Shown piece after piece: positions 10,900 through 23,100 of a DNA stretch of 64,000 bases. Under the pieces are notes generated by a model. It saw nothing but the letters and a program-made list of their open reading frames with translations. It had not been told where the DNA came from and ran no database searches. The position numbers were made by a program, and so were the translations under genes. Source of the stretch: Ligula intestinalis (Eukaryota; Platyhelminthes; Cestoda; Diphyllobothriidea; Diphyllobothriidae); NCBI GenBank assembly GCA_036362985.1, contig JAYGXS010000004.1, forward strand, positions 61,419,380 through 61,483,379. The letters are read 5' to 3'. How positions within the stretch are numbered: the stretch's first letter is position 1; each line of letters starts with the position of its first letter.

Positions 10900-11060
10900 A
10901 TCTAAAAGAACAATCGTCCGAGAGTCAAGTCTCCTTTACTTATCTTTCCATTCCGTCTGTACAGAATAAACTTTTCGTACCACTCTGACGTATCATCTCG
11001 TCTCCTTATCCTAAGGAACCGGATATGAAGATTGTGGTGACAAGGGTTTACTCTATTAAC
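10900..11060 (-). repeat. SINE-like family A fragment
   Basis: On the minus strand it shows the family head: TCACCACAATCTTCATATCC, AACGGTTCC-like and TTATTCTGTACAGAC motifs. Confidence 0.55.
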
Positions 11061-11289
11061 CCTAATTTTTCGATACCCCGGCCTTCCTGAATAAGGCCTG
11101 GTGTGTGTGGATTAACAGAGTTCGAGGCAGATTCTGTGCGAACGAGGTAGCGCACAATTCACAGCTGCGCCAACCGCGTGTGCCAGACGTAGACGTAGAC
11201 TTCTCTACCGTCGAGCTGTCGAAGGCAATCGGTCGGACCGTAAGATCGGTGCGTTTGGGACTTTCCTTAATGGACGACATCTAAGAGCT

Positions 11290-11765
11290 ACTGTAGTGGT
11301 CATTTATGCACGATGCCCACCTAACTCTTGACGTCACAGACATGGTCACTTAGAGCAGGACCTTGAGCGAATGTACTTTTCGGCCTGCCTCTGACCAGAC
11401 GCAAATTGGTGCATGAGACACCCGCCACCCACGCCAGTGTCTGCCTTCGTGCGGTCCAACCAATCACCATCAAGGCCGCGAGACTGAGCGAGGATTCGGC
11501 AGCCTCCCCGATGACTGACGCTAGACTCACTCAGCGTTCTGTTCCCGAACGGGGTGGACGCGTCGACGCTGCCGCGTTCTCACGGTCCTCATGGTGAACG
11601 CCTCGCCAGACCGAATCAACCTTCGTCCTAACTATTCTTCTGTCCTTCGGCAGAATAAAGTATTCCTAACAATCTGCCTTTCCCGAGCCTTCTCGCATCT
11701 CTTAAGGAACCGGACCTAAAAGATCGCAGCCGTTAGGGTTAAACCTGAGTAGCCTTAACCCCTTG
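11290..11765 (-). repeat. SINE-like family A, near full-length copy
   Basis: Minus-strand copy with the head (GGCTGCGATCTTTTAGGTCC), the TTATTCTGCCGAAGG block and the long body, including a GACGCAAATTTGCG-like part and GTGACGTCAAGAG at the far end. It is closely similar to the copies at 35450 and 56830. Confidence 0.65.
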
Positions 11766-13339
11766 CGATAGTACGTTTTGGAAAGGTGTTTTGTGTCATT
11801 TTGGTGATTGACTGTCCCTCAGTGACTGCAACCGAACATGGTCCTGCAAGATGAATACGGGGATATTTATCCCCCCCCTCCCCCCGCAATACAGGTGGTT
11901 TTGTGTGGGAGCAGGGTACCTATTCCCGTACCTTACTCTAACCACTCAACCCCAAGGATTCAGGGGTGAGGTGGGGGGGGGGGCAATTCTTCCCGTGTTT
12001 TACCGACTTCCACCTCCAGGATTTTCGTTCTCATTTCCCGAACGGGCATTAGTTGTGCTTTCCAGGCCGATCGTAGCCTGTCTTCTTTCATTCCGATTTC
12101 CACCTAAAATTCTGTCTCACTTGGGAGCCATTAGGGGCCCGTGTATGACCCCAACCACATGCCTCCTCCCTTTGGCTCTTGCTTGCGAAGTTGCATCTTC
12201 AAGGTCACTGTGGGCTACTGCGGATGCCCGGCCAATCAAAGCCTCCGCTGACATGGGTACTCGCTGAAGTGCCTTTGTCTAGCACATTCATGCGCCAACG
12301 GTTGGGCGTATAAGAGGTCGTATTTTAGCGCGAAACGAAGCGCTTCTTGCCATTGAAACACTTAATCTCTTTTGTATGGAAAATAAGTTTGCTTCCATTT
12401 GCCCGTGACAGTATCAATGAGGCAAACTCATGACCATAGCTGTTGTGACATATCGCAAACCCACTGCTGCACCTATTCCACCCTTTTGACGTACACTTAT
12501 GCTACTTCCACGCGATCAGCCGGCTTCCAGTCAACCAACAAGAGTACTGCGTAGCTCTAATTTAAAGCATATTTTGTGAAATTTGGTGATCGGTATTCCG
12601 AGTACCGATGACTGCACGTGTGCCAGCCTCATGGTTGTCTTCAACGAAGACGTTTCTAAGCTTATACAGGTGTTGCTCCTTCCAAGGATTAGTATTCCCG
12701 TGTGACAGAAATTTAACTGTTCTTAAGTGATACGATACACCCCTCTGACCTCCTGGGAGATGGTTAAAATTATTTGCCGCTTGAAATTGACTGGAACTGG
12801 CACCCTAAAGTAGGTGTTCTCCTTGAAAGTGCAGTCATTTAGCCCCTTCATCTCTCCAACCTTTGAAGATCTGTGCTAGGAATGCGCCAATTACCACGAT
12901 TATTGATCTTACAGAAAGGGCCCTGAGTGCAACTCAATGCCGCTACCATGAGAGCACGCGCAGTGGCTATCGATTTTTCGTCATAACTGGTTGGTTCTCT
13001 GTGGCTGACGCCAGCTCATGGAGCGGACTTAAAAAATACCCCTCACCCTTTTTGTAAGAGTGACTTGCGCCGTGTGAATACACTTCTCCTCCGAGCCGAT
13101 TGACCTTTCCTGCTCTGTCGTGCTGGCGTTTGGGACAACAGCTGGGTTAGGTCAGTGTTCGTACTACCAGGCGCGGGTCGTAACTATCTGTCAAAGCCAG
13201 TCTGCCCAGAGGACTGTTTAGAGACCTGCAGTGGCTGTCTTACACGTGTATTTGCATATACACACACAAAGCTGGCCCTATTCTGCCAAAAAATTCCGCG
13301 TTGTTTTTTTTACAGACAAACTTATTTGCCTTATTCGCT
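11766..13339. other. No recognised gene; presumed 3' flank of the zinc-finger gene
   Basis: Includes C-rich and G-rich homopolymer runs (near 11870 and 11970) and a frame at 11851-12267 of unremarkable composition. AATAAG-type variants follow the zinc-finger stop on the minus strand (near 13335-13315) and might serve as a weak polyadenylation signal. Confidence 0.35.
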
Positions 13340-16300
13340 TCATAGGGTCTCATTAAATTCGATCTCCGCCTGCGCGATGGCATTGCGTTCGCCCAGCTGC
13401 GCGAACAGTTTTGCCAGCTTGCTGGGCAGTTTATTCTTCTCCTTGCCGGTGTGCTGTGTGGTTGCACTGGTGCCGCCCGTCGCCGTCGCCGAGGTGGGCT
13501 CCGCCGCACCCCCGGCCTCCGAGGCACCCCCGGCCCCGGCGACCCGGCTGGGCGCCTCCTGGCCCTCCCCTACACCCTCCTCATCGGCATCCAGGCTCTT
13601 GCCCACCCGTTCCATCAGGCCCTGCAGGGAGGCGACTGCGCACTCCAGACCATCCGAGGTCAGCGGATCGACGCCGGGATCGAGGCGGGAGGCACGCTTG
13701 TTCTTCTTCGTGTCGTTGGGATCTTCATAGCGGAAGGGCTTCACGTCGAGATGCGCGGGCTGCATAAAGGCCTCGTTGAGCCAGGTGGCGACCTGGGCGG
13801 CCTGTTGGCCGCAGCTGTAGAGAATCTGTTGTAGCAGCTTGGTGGGTAGAAAGAGGATGCGTTTTGGCGGGCGTAGCTGCTCACAATGGCGTCCCTCGTG
13901 GGTCTCTAGCATGCGGCAGAGGGTGAGAATGGGCAGGGTTGCAGCGTAAGGCTCCATGGACTCTTCAACCAGCTCTGAGGTCGAATCACCCCCTGCTTGC
14001 GCGGTCTCCCCATCCGCCGTGGCCTCCGCCTCCGTAGCGGTGGCCGGCTGCTCCGGGGGTTGTTGTGGATTGCTATTCTGATTTTCCTCTTCACTCGGTT
14101 CATCCTTTCCAATGGTCAGGTTGGCCGGCAGAGTTTTGTCGTCTTCACAGAACTCTTGGTTACAGGTGCCGCAGCGACACCAGGTCTTGCCACTGTGGGC
14201 AACCATTATATGCACCTGGAAGAGAATAAGACGGAATGAACAAAATATATTTTGTCTAGAGTTGCTGCATGGGGAAAAGGGGAGGATGTATGGGATATAG
14301 GGTGATGAAATTTGAAAATCAAAATTTGAACAGGGGATTTAGCACATATTTGACATTGCTTGTTTTTTTATTGAATTTATTGTAGGCGAAAATGCTGTTT
14401 ACTAGAAAAGAGTTCTGCTCAGATCAGTATACTGGGCATAAATGGGGGCGGAATGGGGCCAAATCTAACGTGTGTTGCTAAACAAGGAATTGTCTACCCT
14501 ATTAAACGGTGCAGAAAAACAGCTTTTTGTTCGCCTGTGTTGTAAAATCAAAGACTTTTAATAAAAACCAGAAAATTTTTAATGATGTGTGTTCAGAGAA
14601 CAGATAATTTTGTTTTGCGTTCATGAAATTGAAGTAAGGATAATTATGAGATAAAGCATTATTGTCGGAAAAAAGAGCGAATTGTGTTCAAACAGTTCTA
14701 TTTTGCAAATCTGCTAAGTTTTGTGTCATAAAATTACGTTATAAACGTATAAAGGTGTAATTTATGTTACCGCCACCGAAAAACAGCCCTAAACAAGCCT
14801 ATCTTTAAACACCAGAGACATGCAGTCATTTTTTTCTGTCGAGTCATATGCAAAAGATATCTCCCAACCGGAAAAATCAAGCAAAAATCTGATTGCCTTA
14901 GTCCAACGTAACTCAAGCAATGTATAAACGGAAGAAATAACTAGCGATTCTCGAGAAACGTTGTTGGAATACATACTCGAACTTTGGGCTGTTCAGTAAC
15001 AGCCATGCATTGCATTACAAGTAATATGGAAGCATATATATCCGAATTTTTTTACAAAAGAATCATTTTCCAATGTACTTCTACCTGCTCTGCTTTATTA
15101 ACTCAGTGTTTTTGCACGAGCAGATTTCCTCTACATTTAAAAGCTAAGTTTACCTTGTACGACCGATTTTCATTTTTTCGAAATTTTCTGTTTTACTAAA
15201 CAACCTGGCATTTCTTAACAACGTGATCTTATGAAGTAGATCCGACAAAGCAAAGGGAGACCAGAATGGCCATTTCTGGCTTATTAGCCGTCATCAGTCA
15301 GTCATAACCAATCTCGAGGGTTGGCACCACCGAGATTTGAACCCGGGACCTTCGGTAATTGTCTTCAGGGCACTACCTCTAGTCTACGGGTCCCCTGCTT
15401 TGTCGGTTGTGATCGGGAATATGATGAATGAATGCAGGTGTTTCACCGATCTAGTCAAGGAAAAATAAAGTTCCGCTTTGCCAAGGAGCTCGCAACGCAA
15501 ACCCTCAATGACCGTCACATAGTGACTAAAGTGATATGATGCTGAAGTTGATCCGACAAAGCAAAGGGAGACCGGAATGGCCATTTCTGGCTTATTAGCC
15601 GTCATCAGCCAGTCATACACAATCTCGAGGATTGGCAACCCCGAGATTTGAACCCGGGACCTTCGGTAATCGAGAGTTTGTTTTGCAAGCTCCTTGGCAA
15701 AGCGGAACTTAATTGTTCCTTGACTAGATCGGTGAAACACCTGCATTCATTCAACGTAATATTACTTGATAGATCGCAATCTGCCCTATTTTGAAGAACG
15801 ACCATTACTTGACTGCTGGTAGACTGTGGGGGCCGCAGCTTCGGCTTTGTTCGCGTAACAGGAAGTTTCTAGTAAAAATTATTCAATTGCATGAGGTGCT
15901 TTAATCAATAAACATTTGCCCCACGAATCAGCCGGTCAGCTCTGATTCCGTCTGGAATTCAAATCGCGCCTCTAGCAGCACGAAACTAACCCCGATGCAG
16001 CGGCCCGATCCGCCTAACTGTCTGGCCTGGCGGGATAAACCACCGGCAGCGAGACTTCGCATTGCCCTCGCGAGCACCCGAAGCCAATCTAGCTGCGTCA
16101 TTCACTGACTGGCTGTGAACGGACGCAGACAGGGTAAATGCGTGTACAAGCGCCGAAGTCAAAGAATCTAAGCGGTGGAGACACGGTCGTCTGGAGAGAG
16201 AGAGCGAGAGAGCGAGAGCTTGTGATAATTGCCTGCAGAGCTTCCGAAACATTCCTCGTCTCATTAGAAGTTGGTCCTACCCAATCTCTCTTATCTGACT

Positions 16301-19300
16301 TCTAATTTAGGAACCTTTCCATTGCTGATCACTGGAAAATCTCCTCAACGCCCCATAATGACGGACGGACCTTGTGCTAGGTCTGCCCTTGCGCCCTGTC
16401 TCATAGCCAGTCCTCTTGTCGTAGTCTTAAAGCTCCTTCTCGGTGAGCAACTGATGCTCGGGTTGCAGCTATCGCAAGGGCTTGAGTAAATCAAACCCTA
16501 GCAACTGCGATCTTCAGACCATGGTTACTTAGAAGAAAAGAAGTATTGGGAAAGCCACAGTAGTAGGAGCAGTATATTGTGTACACAGCTGAACGAGGTT
16601 TAAAAAGGGAAGAAGATTGACTACGGAGAGCACGACCTTCCGCTGGGGCGGCGTGATCCGAAGTGCGACATAATTGCAGGAAATCCCCGCGGCCCAGACA
16701 GCAAGCGTTTACGCGTGTAGGCTTGCTACTCGTCACCGGCATCTATGCGGCAACTGTGATTGGCTGTTCGCAGACGTCGAGAACAGCATTGGTGGACCTT
16801 CGGGAAAGTTCGCTTCGACGCGAGCTATTCACTACACATCATAGTTTTTCTTAACTTCAACCCGACGCGCAAGTATTATTGACCACTCAGGCATCGTCAA
16901 CACCAAACTCCAGCTGCCCCCATGATAACGATGATCCTTATCGATTCCCGTGAGGTATCCTAGCATCGGTGTTGCAGCCTTCAAAGTGTACTTACTGACA
17001 CCTAAGCGAGCGTAGCTCAACTAGGTCTATTAGCACTTCAACCAGTAAGGCTCGCACAACTTTCACTGGTGTTATCAGGATAGCTCTGCAGAATGCGGTT
17101 TCTTCACTGGTCATACAATTACTGCTAAACAAATTGCACCATCTCACGACATCGATTGGCATGGGGGGTAGGGGGTTAAGTCAAGCTCTTTGTTTTCATG
17201 TCGCCTGTATGTTAGCGTGCATGTATGCCACGTTGCCTGGATCTGCATGTTGTGGTTGTTGTGAGTGGGAGAGGGGGGTTGCGAATTACGAGAAGAATAG
17301 CGCGAGCATTATCTGTACGTCAAGAACGTGGAGTGAGTTGTGCTCAACACAGTATTTCATTGAGCAGAAGATTCGATCGCTGCGACAACACTTTTATTCG
17401 CCTGACGTTTCGACATCCATCGCGGATTCTTAAACAGAGACATGAGCAGAAAGAAGTAGTATTTCATTGTCATGGCGTTCGGTTTCCCTGAAAACATCAG
17501 CATGATAGTACATATGTGGAGCTTAATCTAGCATTAAACAGTGCACATTGTCTTCCACACCAGCGCATACTACGCTTGGAGCTCCTTCCGATCATACAGG
17601 TTAAAAGCTGCAAACATGGTGCCATACTGTTTTGCTGCTTTTTTCGAGCACATTTTCTCAGTTTTTATCATGTTAGACAAAAGGCATTGTGCCCTCCCCC
17701 CTCCAAATTATATTCTCCGTCCATGGTAAGCAAAAAAGGACGAAGTACTGACCTACGTGGGGATTTTGTGGGGATGCAGATTACCATGGTTATTATATTC
17801 TAATGGCAGAAAAACGTTGGAACGGGTAAATAAGACGAAGACTGTTTGTTCGCCGGATTATGAGTTTAAATTCACAAAACCAAAAAGATGATAGTCCACA
17901 CCAAAACCAATACAAAACGGGAATCTATTGAGGCCTAGGTCTCCAATGTGAACTCGGTCAATCGATTTATCGATTTGGCGTTGGCGCACAGAACTCTGCG
18001 CTATCACCTCCTGACTGGCGTTACTGCCGTTTGGGCCCCTTCTAATACCTAAAGGTGTTGCTTCTCCTGTTGCTGCTTTCATCTTTGACGATGCGATCCA
18101 GTAAGAGTTTAGAAGCTCACACGAATCAGAATATGGTTCTAACGAGCGAACAGTTTCCGTCTTGTTGGCTAACCTCCCAGTAGGCACCTGAAAATGATCG
18201 GAACTGGCACCCTCAAGCACTATCTTGCGAATATTCGCCACAAAGTTGGAACAGTTGTACATGGGCCTTGACAATGTGGCTTAGAGTGTCAGACAGCTTT
18301 TTATGTGCTTCGCACGTGCTAGAAGTAAACATCAAGCAGGAATATCTCGGTTTGCACCCAACTACGAAGGCGCTATTGCATCCTACCCCTCATTCCTAAC
18401 AGGGACTGGGGTGTTTCGTGCGTCTGCGCTCGTTCAAGCCCCGACCGATATGGCATCATGATGGTTCACAAGTGTGTTCGAGTATTTGTAGGAAAGAGAC
18501 AAATTACCGGATATGGCCTCAATCTTTCTCCTGCTTCAGTATTGTAGTAGCTCCACAGCTCGACTCCCTCCTAACTTGTGAATTTATTCGTGAGATTTAA
18601 CTCACAATCACTTTCACTGAAGTTTGCAGGTCCTTCGATACCAGGCATTCTATTTGAAGTTTTATCGGCAAGAGTTTAATATAACCACGCCTGTCTAAGC
18701 TCAAATTGTTAGTGTTTATTTTCATTGAGTAATTCGGATGGCTGAACTGTTACTTCTTCTGCAGTTGTCATCGAGGTCTGTGGGGTTGTCTAGAATGCAT
18801 AGATTACAGGCGACCTACCTTGTGTGTATACACGCCATGGAGATAGCGCTGCAACTAGGGCACAATATACCTTTATCTCCAATCGATGTTGGAATCCCGC
18901 CTCGCATTACTACCTTTATTGCGAACTCTTGGTCATATTAAAGCCTAATATATACTTAAGGATGATCTAAAAAACTTTATGGGGATAATTTTATATGAAT
19001 TATTGGAACTTTATGTTGATTTCAGTTGCCTTTTACTTTGGATAACTTAAAGGCATGATTTTCGTTTTTGTTGTAACTCGTGTTTTTATATTAAGATATT
19101 GTTAGTCATTCGTTTATCTTATGCGGATGTTTCGTCCGGCTTTTATAGCATGGGTCATTTGTTCATTAAAACACGAATTTATGGCTTTGTGAGAAGCGTT
19201 TTCAGAAAATTTTTATTCACGCCACCCAATAAGTCCTTATTGTTACAGGTCTCGCAAGACAAATGTCCCTGCTTTTCATATTTTAGGGGAGGGGTGGTTA

Positions 19301-21580
19301 AACTACCCTATAGCCCATTTATTTTTCCTTTTGTATAGACACAAGAACACTACTGAGACAGACAAGGGAGACTAAGCTGGTTGTTTCTGATTTATCATTC
19401 GTTGTTAGCCAGCCATACTCAACCTCAGGTTGTGCAATCCCTGAGGCTTGAACCTGCAAACTGTTGGTAAGAAGTCCGATGTCTTACCCATCGAGTTTCG
19501 GGGTTTGTACTGGTATGGTATATTTGGGATTTCCTTTCCTTCGGCTACTGGTTGTTATTACCCTAACCTCACTTATTCATGAATGCCTGAAAATTTTGCT
19601 AGTGAACGCTTGCATTATTACCTGTCCCCTCTTGCCCTTCGATAGTATGTACTCAAACTAACACTACACAAACTCCAGACAAGTTAGTTGTAAAAAACAA
19701 AGCTACTCCAAGTTTGTCAGTACTATTTTAATAGTGGTTATTTGCGCATGTGTGTACCCATGTACATGCCGCATCGGCATGCAATCAATAGGGTTTTCAA
19801 AGGCGTCGCCTATTACCCTCAACCCAAATCAACTGAAATAAACCAAAACTGAATGTAATTGTGCACACCTAAGCGGGATAGGCTTTTAGTGTCTTCCATC
19901 TCTGGCGCCCACGCAGCACAGATCAAGTGATCGCAGTTCTCGAGCTGCTTCCAGGACAGCCAATTGCAGGCGCCCAAAAACGGCTATCTGACAGGGACTC
20001 ATTCCCACATCACGTTCACTCACTCAACCCCGTAAAGCCCTAACGGACAGATGCGCGCGTCCAGGTTCAGAATTTCCTGCCAGTCGGAGCCTACGATCAC
20101 CACTGAGATTCTGTAGGTAATGTACAACTTCTACTGGTGTCTTCTCCCTTCTTCTTCTTCTACCAAAGGAAACCGGGCCTAATGATTGTAGGGCTCTGAG
20201 TAAACTCACTGCAGCTTTGACTCCTATAGGCTTTTGGTAGACTAGGAGTGGTTATAAAAATAATACTTGCCTCTAACCTGGAGCTGATAGACGGTGGGGA
20301 ACATGTTGAAGCATTCTGTGCAGAGGAGATCAATTTTCAGGATATTAGTCAGTTCGCCGGTGTCTGTCAGATGCTGGACACGCTTTGTATTCTCTGGTAT
20401 GTGGTAGGTTGTCCAGTGAGTCTTGAGGGCACTCTCGTCCTCGTAGGTCTGGAGGCAGACTTTGCAGGTGGATTTGCCAAGCACAATTTTGGAGGTCTTT
20501 TTAGCCTTTGATCCGCCATGTTCGGCCGCTGCGGAGTCTCCTGACGGTGGGCCACTCATCATCTGTCGAACTGTAGGCCCCGGGATCCGCTTCAGCGCCT
20601 TATCCAACTTCTTCAGCTCTTCATCAGTTAGAACGCTCTCCGCATCGAGGCCCTGGGCCACAAACGTGTGTTGACAGTAGAGATGAGTCGTGAACTCGGC
20701 GAGAGTATTGAAGGTTTGAGCACAGAAGCCCGTCACCGTGGGGAGGTCACGTATTGCCTCAGTCTTTTCAGTGTCCTGGGCACCACCCTCCTTGGCAGCC
20801 TTCATTGCGGACCTCAGGGTTTCCCACCACCTCGACTGTTCCATTTTGCGGCCGTCATATAGACATAAAAAGGGCGTCGTGGCCTCCACGTTGCCACCTT
20901 GCATGGTCTTGACGGCCTTAAAGTAGGCAAGCCGGTTTATGAACTCAAGTTCCGGAACGTGGTGGTCGAAGACGTGCATTTCTTGCATCAGAAGGCTATC
21001 AGACCGGAATTGTGTGTGACAAAATATGCAACGGAAAGGGTTCCGGTGTGGTGAATGGGTTGCTATGAGGTGAGCGATCAGATGGGATCTTGAGGGTAGA
21101 ACTCGCCCTCGACAGAATACACATACAAGGGGACTGCCAACCGTATCCATTTGCCTTTCTACTTTTTCGATATCTTCCTTATGTTTCAGGAAGCAGCGAT
21201 GGCGGAGAACTGTTGAAGCATTAACTTCAGCCACACAGTGTTTGCACTCGTAAACGGGCACTTTGAGGTAGTTATCTAATTTCCCCATCAAGTGTTCGTG
21301 AGCGGTCAGATGGGCATGTAGGTTGGAACGTAGCTTAAAATCCACGCCACATACTATGCATATTGTTGGGTACTTCTCGACAATTTCCACTTCAACAGCT
21401 GGTCCGCCAACATTTCCAAGGAGTACCTCTTGGTTTGCGAAGGGGGACAATTCCGGATCTGGAAAGTTGGCGACCTTTGGGTGGTGGTAGGCCGGTTTAA
21501 GGTGTCGCATATCCAAACTTTCTGCCACGACTTCGCCATCGCTGCTATAGCTCGTTTCCACAGTGAGCCTACGGTTCATT
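13340..21580 (-). CDS. C2H2 zinc-finger protein, two coding exons separated by a 6 kb intron
   Basis: On the minus strand exon 1 is 21580-20278 and exon 2 is 14215-13340 (stop TGA). Exon 1 ends at CAG before GTTAGAG. Exon 2 follows a pyrimidine-rich acceptor (CTTATTCTCTTCCAG). Both are phase 0, giving about 725 residues. Joining them completes a perfect C-x2-C-x12-H-x4-H finger: Cys420 and Cys423 come from exon 1, His436 and His441 from exon 2. Other fingers in exon 1 are at 74-94 (canonical), 112-133, 153-175 and 184-207 (irregular spacing) and 372-393 (canonical). A finger at 286-304 has lost its first Cys. Exon 2 adds a CRCGTC cluster, an acidic/Gln-Pro linker, a leucine-rich middle, an Ala/Gly-rich stretch and a final helical KLAKLFAQLGERNAIAQAEI. 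The Met at 21579 lies 2 bases after a plausible acceptor (TTTTTCTGCAG), so an upstream exon is likely. It is probably a nuclear nucleic-acid-binding protein; I do not recognise the orthologue. Confidence 0.85.
15237..15411 (-). repeat. tRNA-derived SINE, family D copy 1
   Basis: The minus strand carries a tRNA-like head with an A-box-like GTAGACTAGAGGTAGTGC and a B-box-like CCGGGTTCAAATCTCGG. A unique body with GGCTAATAAGCCAGAAATGG and a CTTTGCTTTGTCGGATC end follows. Confidence 0.7.
15426..15752. repeat. Fold-back (70 bp arms) around SINE D copy 2
   Basis: Arms 15426-15495 and 15683-15752 are inverted repeats (GAATGAATGCAGGTGTTTCA at the outer ends). The loop holds a second family-D SINE body with its B box (15549-15675, minus strand). 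The arms look like single-copy DNA duplicated in inverted orientation during insertion or repair. Confidence 0.7.
16480..16860 (+). repeat. SINE-like family A copy
   Basis: Begins with AGCAACTGCGATCTTCAGAC, then ACAGTATATTGTGTACACAG and the long body ending with GTGATTGGCTGTTCGCAGAC and CTTCGACGCGAGCTA. It sits in the zinc-finger intron, opposite in strand to the gene. Confidence 0.7.
17365..17450 (-). ncRNA. Solo PLE end with decayed hammerhead-like motif
   Basis: The minus strand carries GAAACGTC followed by AGGCGAATAAAA, as in the fold-back at 6538. The upstream core is mutated (CTGTTTA for CTGATGA), so it should be inactive. Confidence 0.4.
19345..19505 (-). repeat. tRNA-derived SINE, family D copy 3
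   Basis: The minus strand has the A-box-like GATGGGTAAGACATCGG, the B-box-like GCAGGTTCAAGCCTC, then the body seen at 15.3 and 15.6 kb, diverged. Confidence 0.6.
19900..20230 (-). repeat. SINE-like family A copy
   Basis: The minus-strand head (GCTGCAGTGAGTTTACTCAG, CCTACAATCATTAGGCCCGG) and a TACATTACCTACAG block identify it. It lies directly downstream of exon 1 of the zinc-finger gene. Confidence 0.5.
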
Positions 21581-21582
21581 CT

Positions 21583-22080
21583 GCAGAAAAATGCTCCTTT
21601 TGTGCCCTGTCGAAGTGATATGGGACACCGTGCATGCTGAAAGTTAAAGTTGTATCGATCGGCCTTGCACGTGCCACCTCGATGTCAATGTACTTGCAAT
21701 TGCTACTTGTGTAATTTAAGTAGACCTATTTAATATAATTATTATGATCTGGGAACAGCATGCACTTCATTCGAAGGTAAAAACCTCCTGACGATATGCG
21801 TAACAAGCATTTTAAAGCCTGCCTAACTTTTACAAACTTAAGAATGCTCTTCCACACGAGAAAATGGTAACCTTATCATTATAAATTTGCCTCCATAGTC
21901 AAAAGAACAAAATTAAATGTTCTGGAATATTTAGGACAAAAAAAACATCGAAATCACTACGAAGAACTCTAACTGTAAATCCGAAGAGTTGTGGATCTTG
22001 TGAAAACACGGAAATCCTCAGATAAACTAGAAAATCACTGTGTTCTTAAGTCTTTTATCGAATAAATTTGACCCAGTAGT
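21583..22080. other. Upstream flank or intron of the zinc-finger gene
   Basis: AT-rich, with no repeat or exon recognised. A pyrimidine tract next to 21582 reads as a 3' splice site on the minus strand, so at least the near part is probably intronic. Confidence 0.4.
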
Positions 22081-22082
22081 GA

Positions 22083-22320
22083 CAAATTCGCGGCTTCGGT
22101 GGGAGTCGAATCCACACATCAGAGGAAGCGTATTGTGCAGCCAGCGCTCTACCATTGGGCTACGAGGCTCACCGTCAGCGTCAATTTAAACACGCTTGGA
22201 TCGATTTTACCTGCCCAACATACTGCTTGTATCGAATCCACCATTGCAGAACAGCAAGCTGCCTGCGCAGGCAGGATTTCCTAAGGAATCATCTAGAATG
22301 CACCAGGATGATTACTAGGC
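22083..22320 (-). repeat. tRNA-derived composite SINE, family E copy 1
   Basis: On the minus strand a conserved module (near 22320-22180) leads into a tRNA-like unit with A-box TAGCCCAATGGTAGAGCG and B-box GGATTCGACTCCC (22165-22085). Open tRNA-like sequence without exact cloverleaf pairing marks it as a SINE and not a tRNA gene. Confidence 0.7.
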
Positions 22321-22689
22321 GCACTTTTTGTTATGATGTGTTACGGAGGTGGGACCCCCATGCACTCACGGCAGTTGGCAAAAAGAACTGGCCAGCTGGG
22401 TGATGCCCGCATGCAAGTTGTCCACGCCGTGTGTCGAGCAAACGAGACGACCGCCCACACAGTGTGGGCAGTGGCCGCAGCCGAGAAGGTTCCAGAATGC
22501 CCAGGCGCGCGCCATACGCCACGAATGTTCTAGAAAGACGAGAACATTATGAATACGCCAGAGTGGACAGGCTAAAGAGCCGCGTAAACCTCATTCTCTT
22601 TATGTGGTGTCAAATGAAACCGCTGCCAACAGAACCCGCCATCCTGCCTTCCTTTGCATAGTAGTCGGGTTAGAAGAGACTAGGCTATA

Positions 22690-23100
22690 AGAGGGGCTTT
22701 GACAGATATGCAAAAAGCCTACCCTGCTGTGTGGCTTCGATTCCCATCGAGACCGCGAAATTTTCACAATTTGGTCAACTGAATTAAGCAAATCTGCCAA
22801 ACCCTCCCAACAATTAAGTGAGTCTAGTAGTCATTCTGGTGGATCCCAGATGATTGCTTAGGAAATCCTGCCTGCGCAGTCAGCTTGCTCTTTTGTAATG
22901 GTAAATTCCATACCAGCAGTTAAATTGGATGGGTAAAATCGATCCAAGTGTGATTAAGTTATCGGCTGATGGTGAGCCTCGTAGCTCAATAGGAGAGCGT
23001 TGGCTGCGCAAAAGCCTTCCCTACTGTGTGGATTCGGCTCCCACCGACGCGCAAATTTTTTCCCAATTGGTTCAACTGAATTAAGCAAATCTGCCAAACC
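22690..23100 (+). repeat. tRNA-derived composite SINE, family E copy 2
   Basis: Order on the plus strand: a truncated tRNA-like unit with B-box GGCTTCGATTCCC, a tail ending AAATCTGCCAAACC (to 22802), the conserved module (about 22833-22965), a second tRNA-like unit with A-box TAGCTCAATAGGAGAGCG (from about 22980) and the same tail (to 23100). Two heads and two tails in tandem. Confidence 0.7.

Larger units (their letters stand above)
14216..20277 (-). other. 6 kb intron of the zinc-finger gene, filled with repeats
   Basis: Bounded by GT (20277-20276) and AG (14217-14216) on the minus strand. The part next to exon 2 (14.3-15.2 kb) is AT-rich and featureless. The rest holds tRNA-derived SINEs, a fold-back, SINE-like family A copies and a PLE end, each listed separately. 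No extra coding exon with fingers was seen inside. Confidence 0.7.

Noticed and set aside
13155..13834. Long plus-strand frames rich in Pro, Arg and Ala
   Set aside because: They are antisense shadows of exon 2 of the zinc-finger gene on the minus strand, where the splice-joined finger proves the coding strand.
15330..15400. Possible tRNA gene (minus strand)
   Set aside because: B-box match only; the acceptor and anticodon arms do not form, and copies exist at 15650 and 19450.
22086..22165. Possible tRNA gene (minus strand)
   Set aside because: A and B boxes are present, but the arms do not pair into a proper cloverleaf and the same unit repeats at 22980, 30040 and 30300; it is a SINE head.
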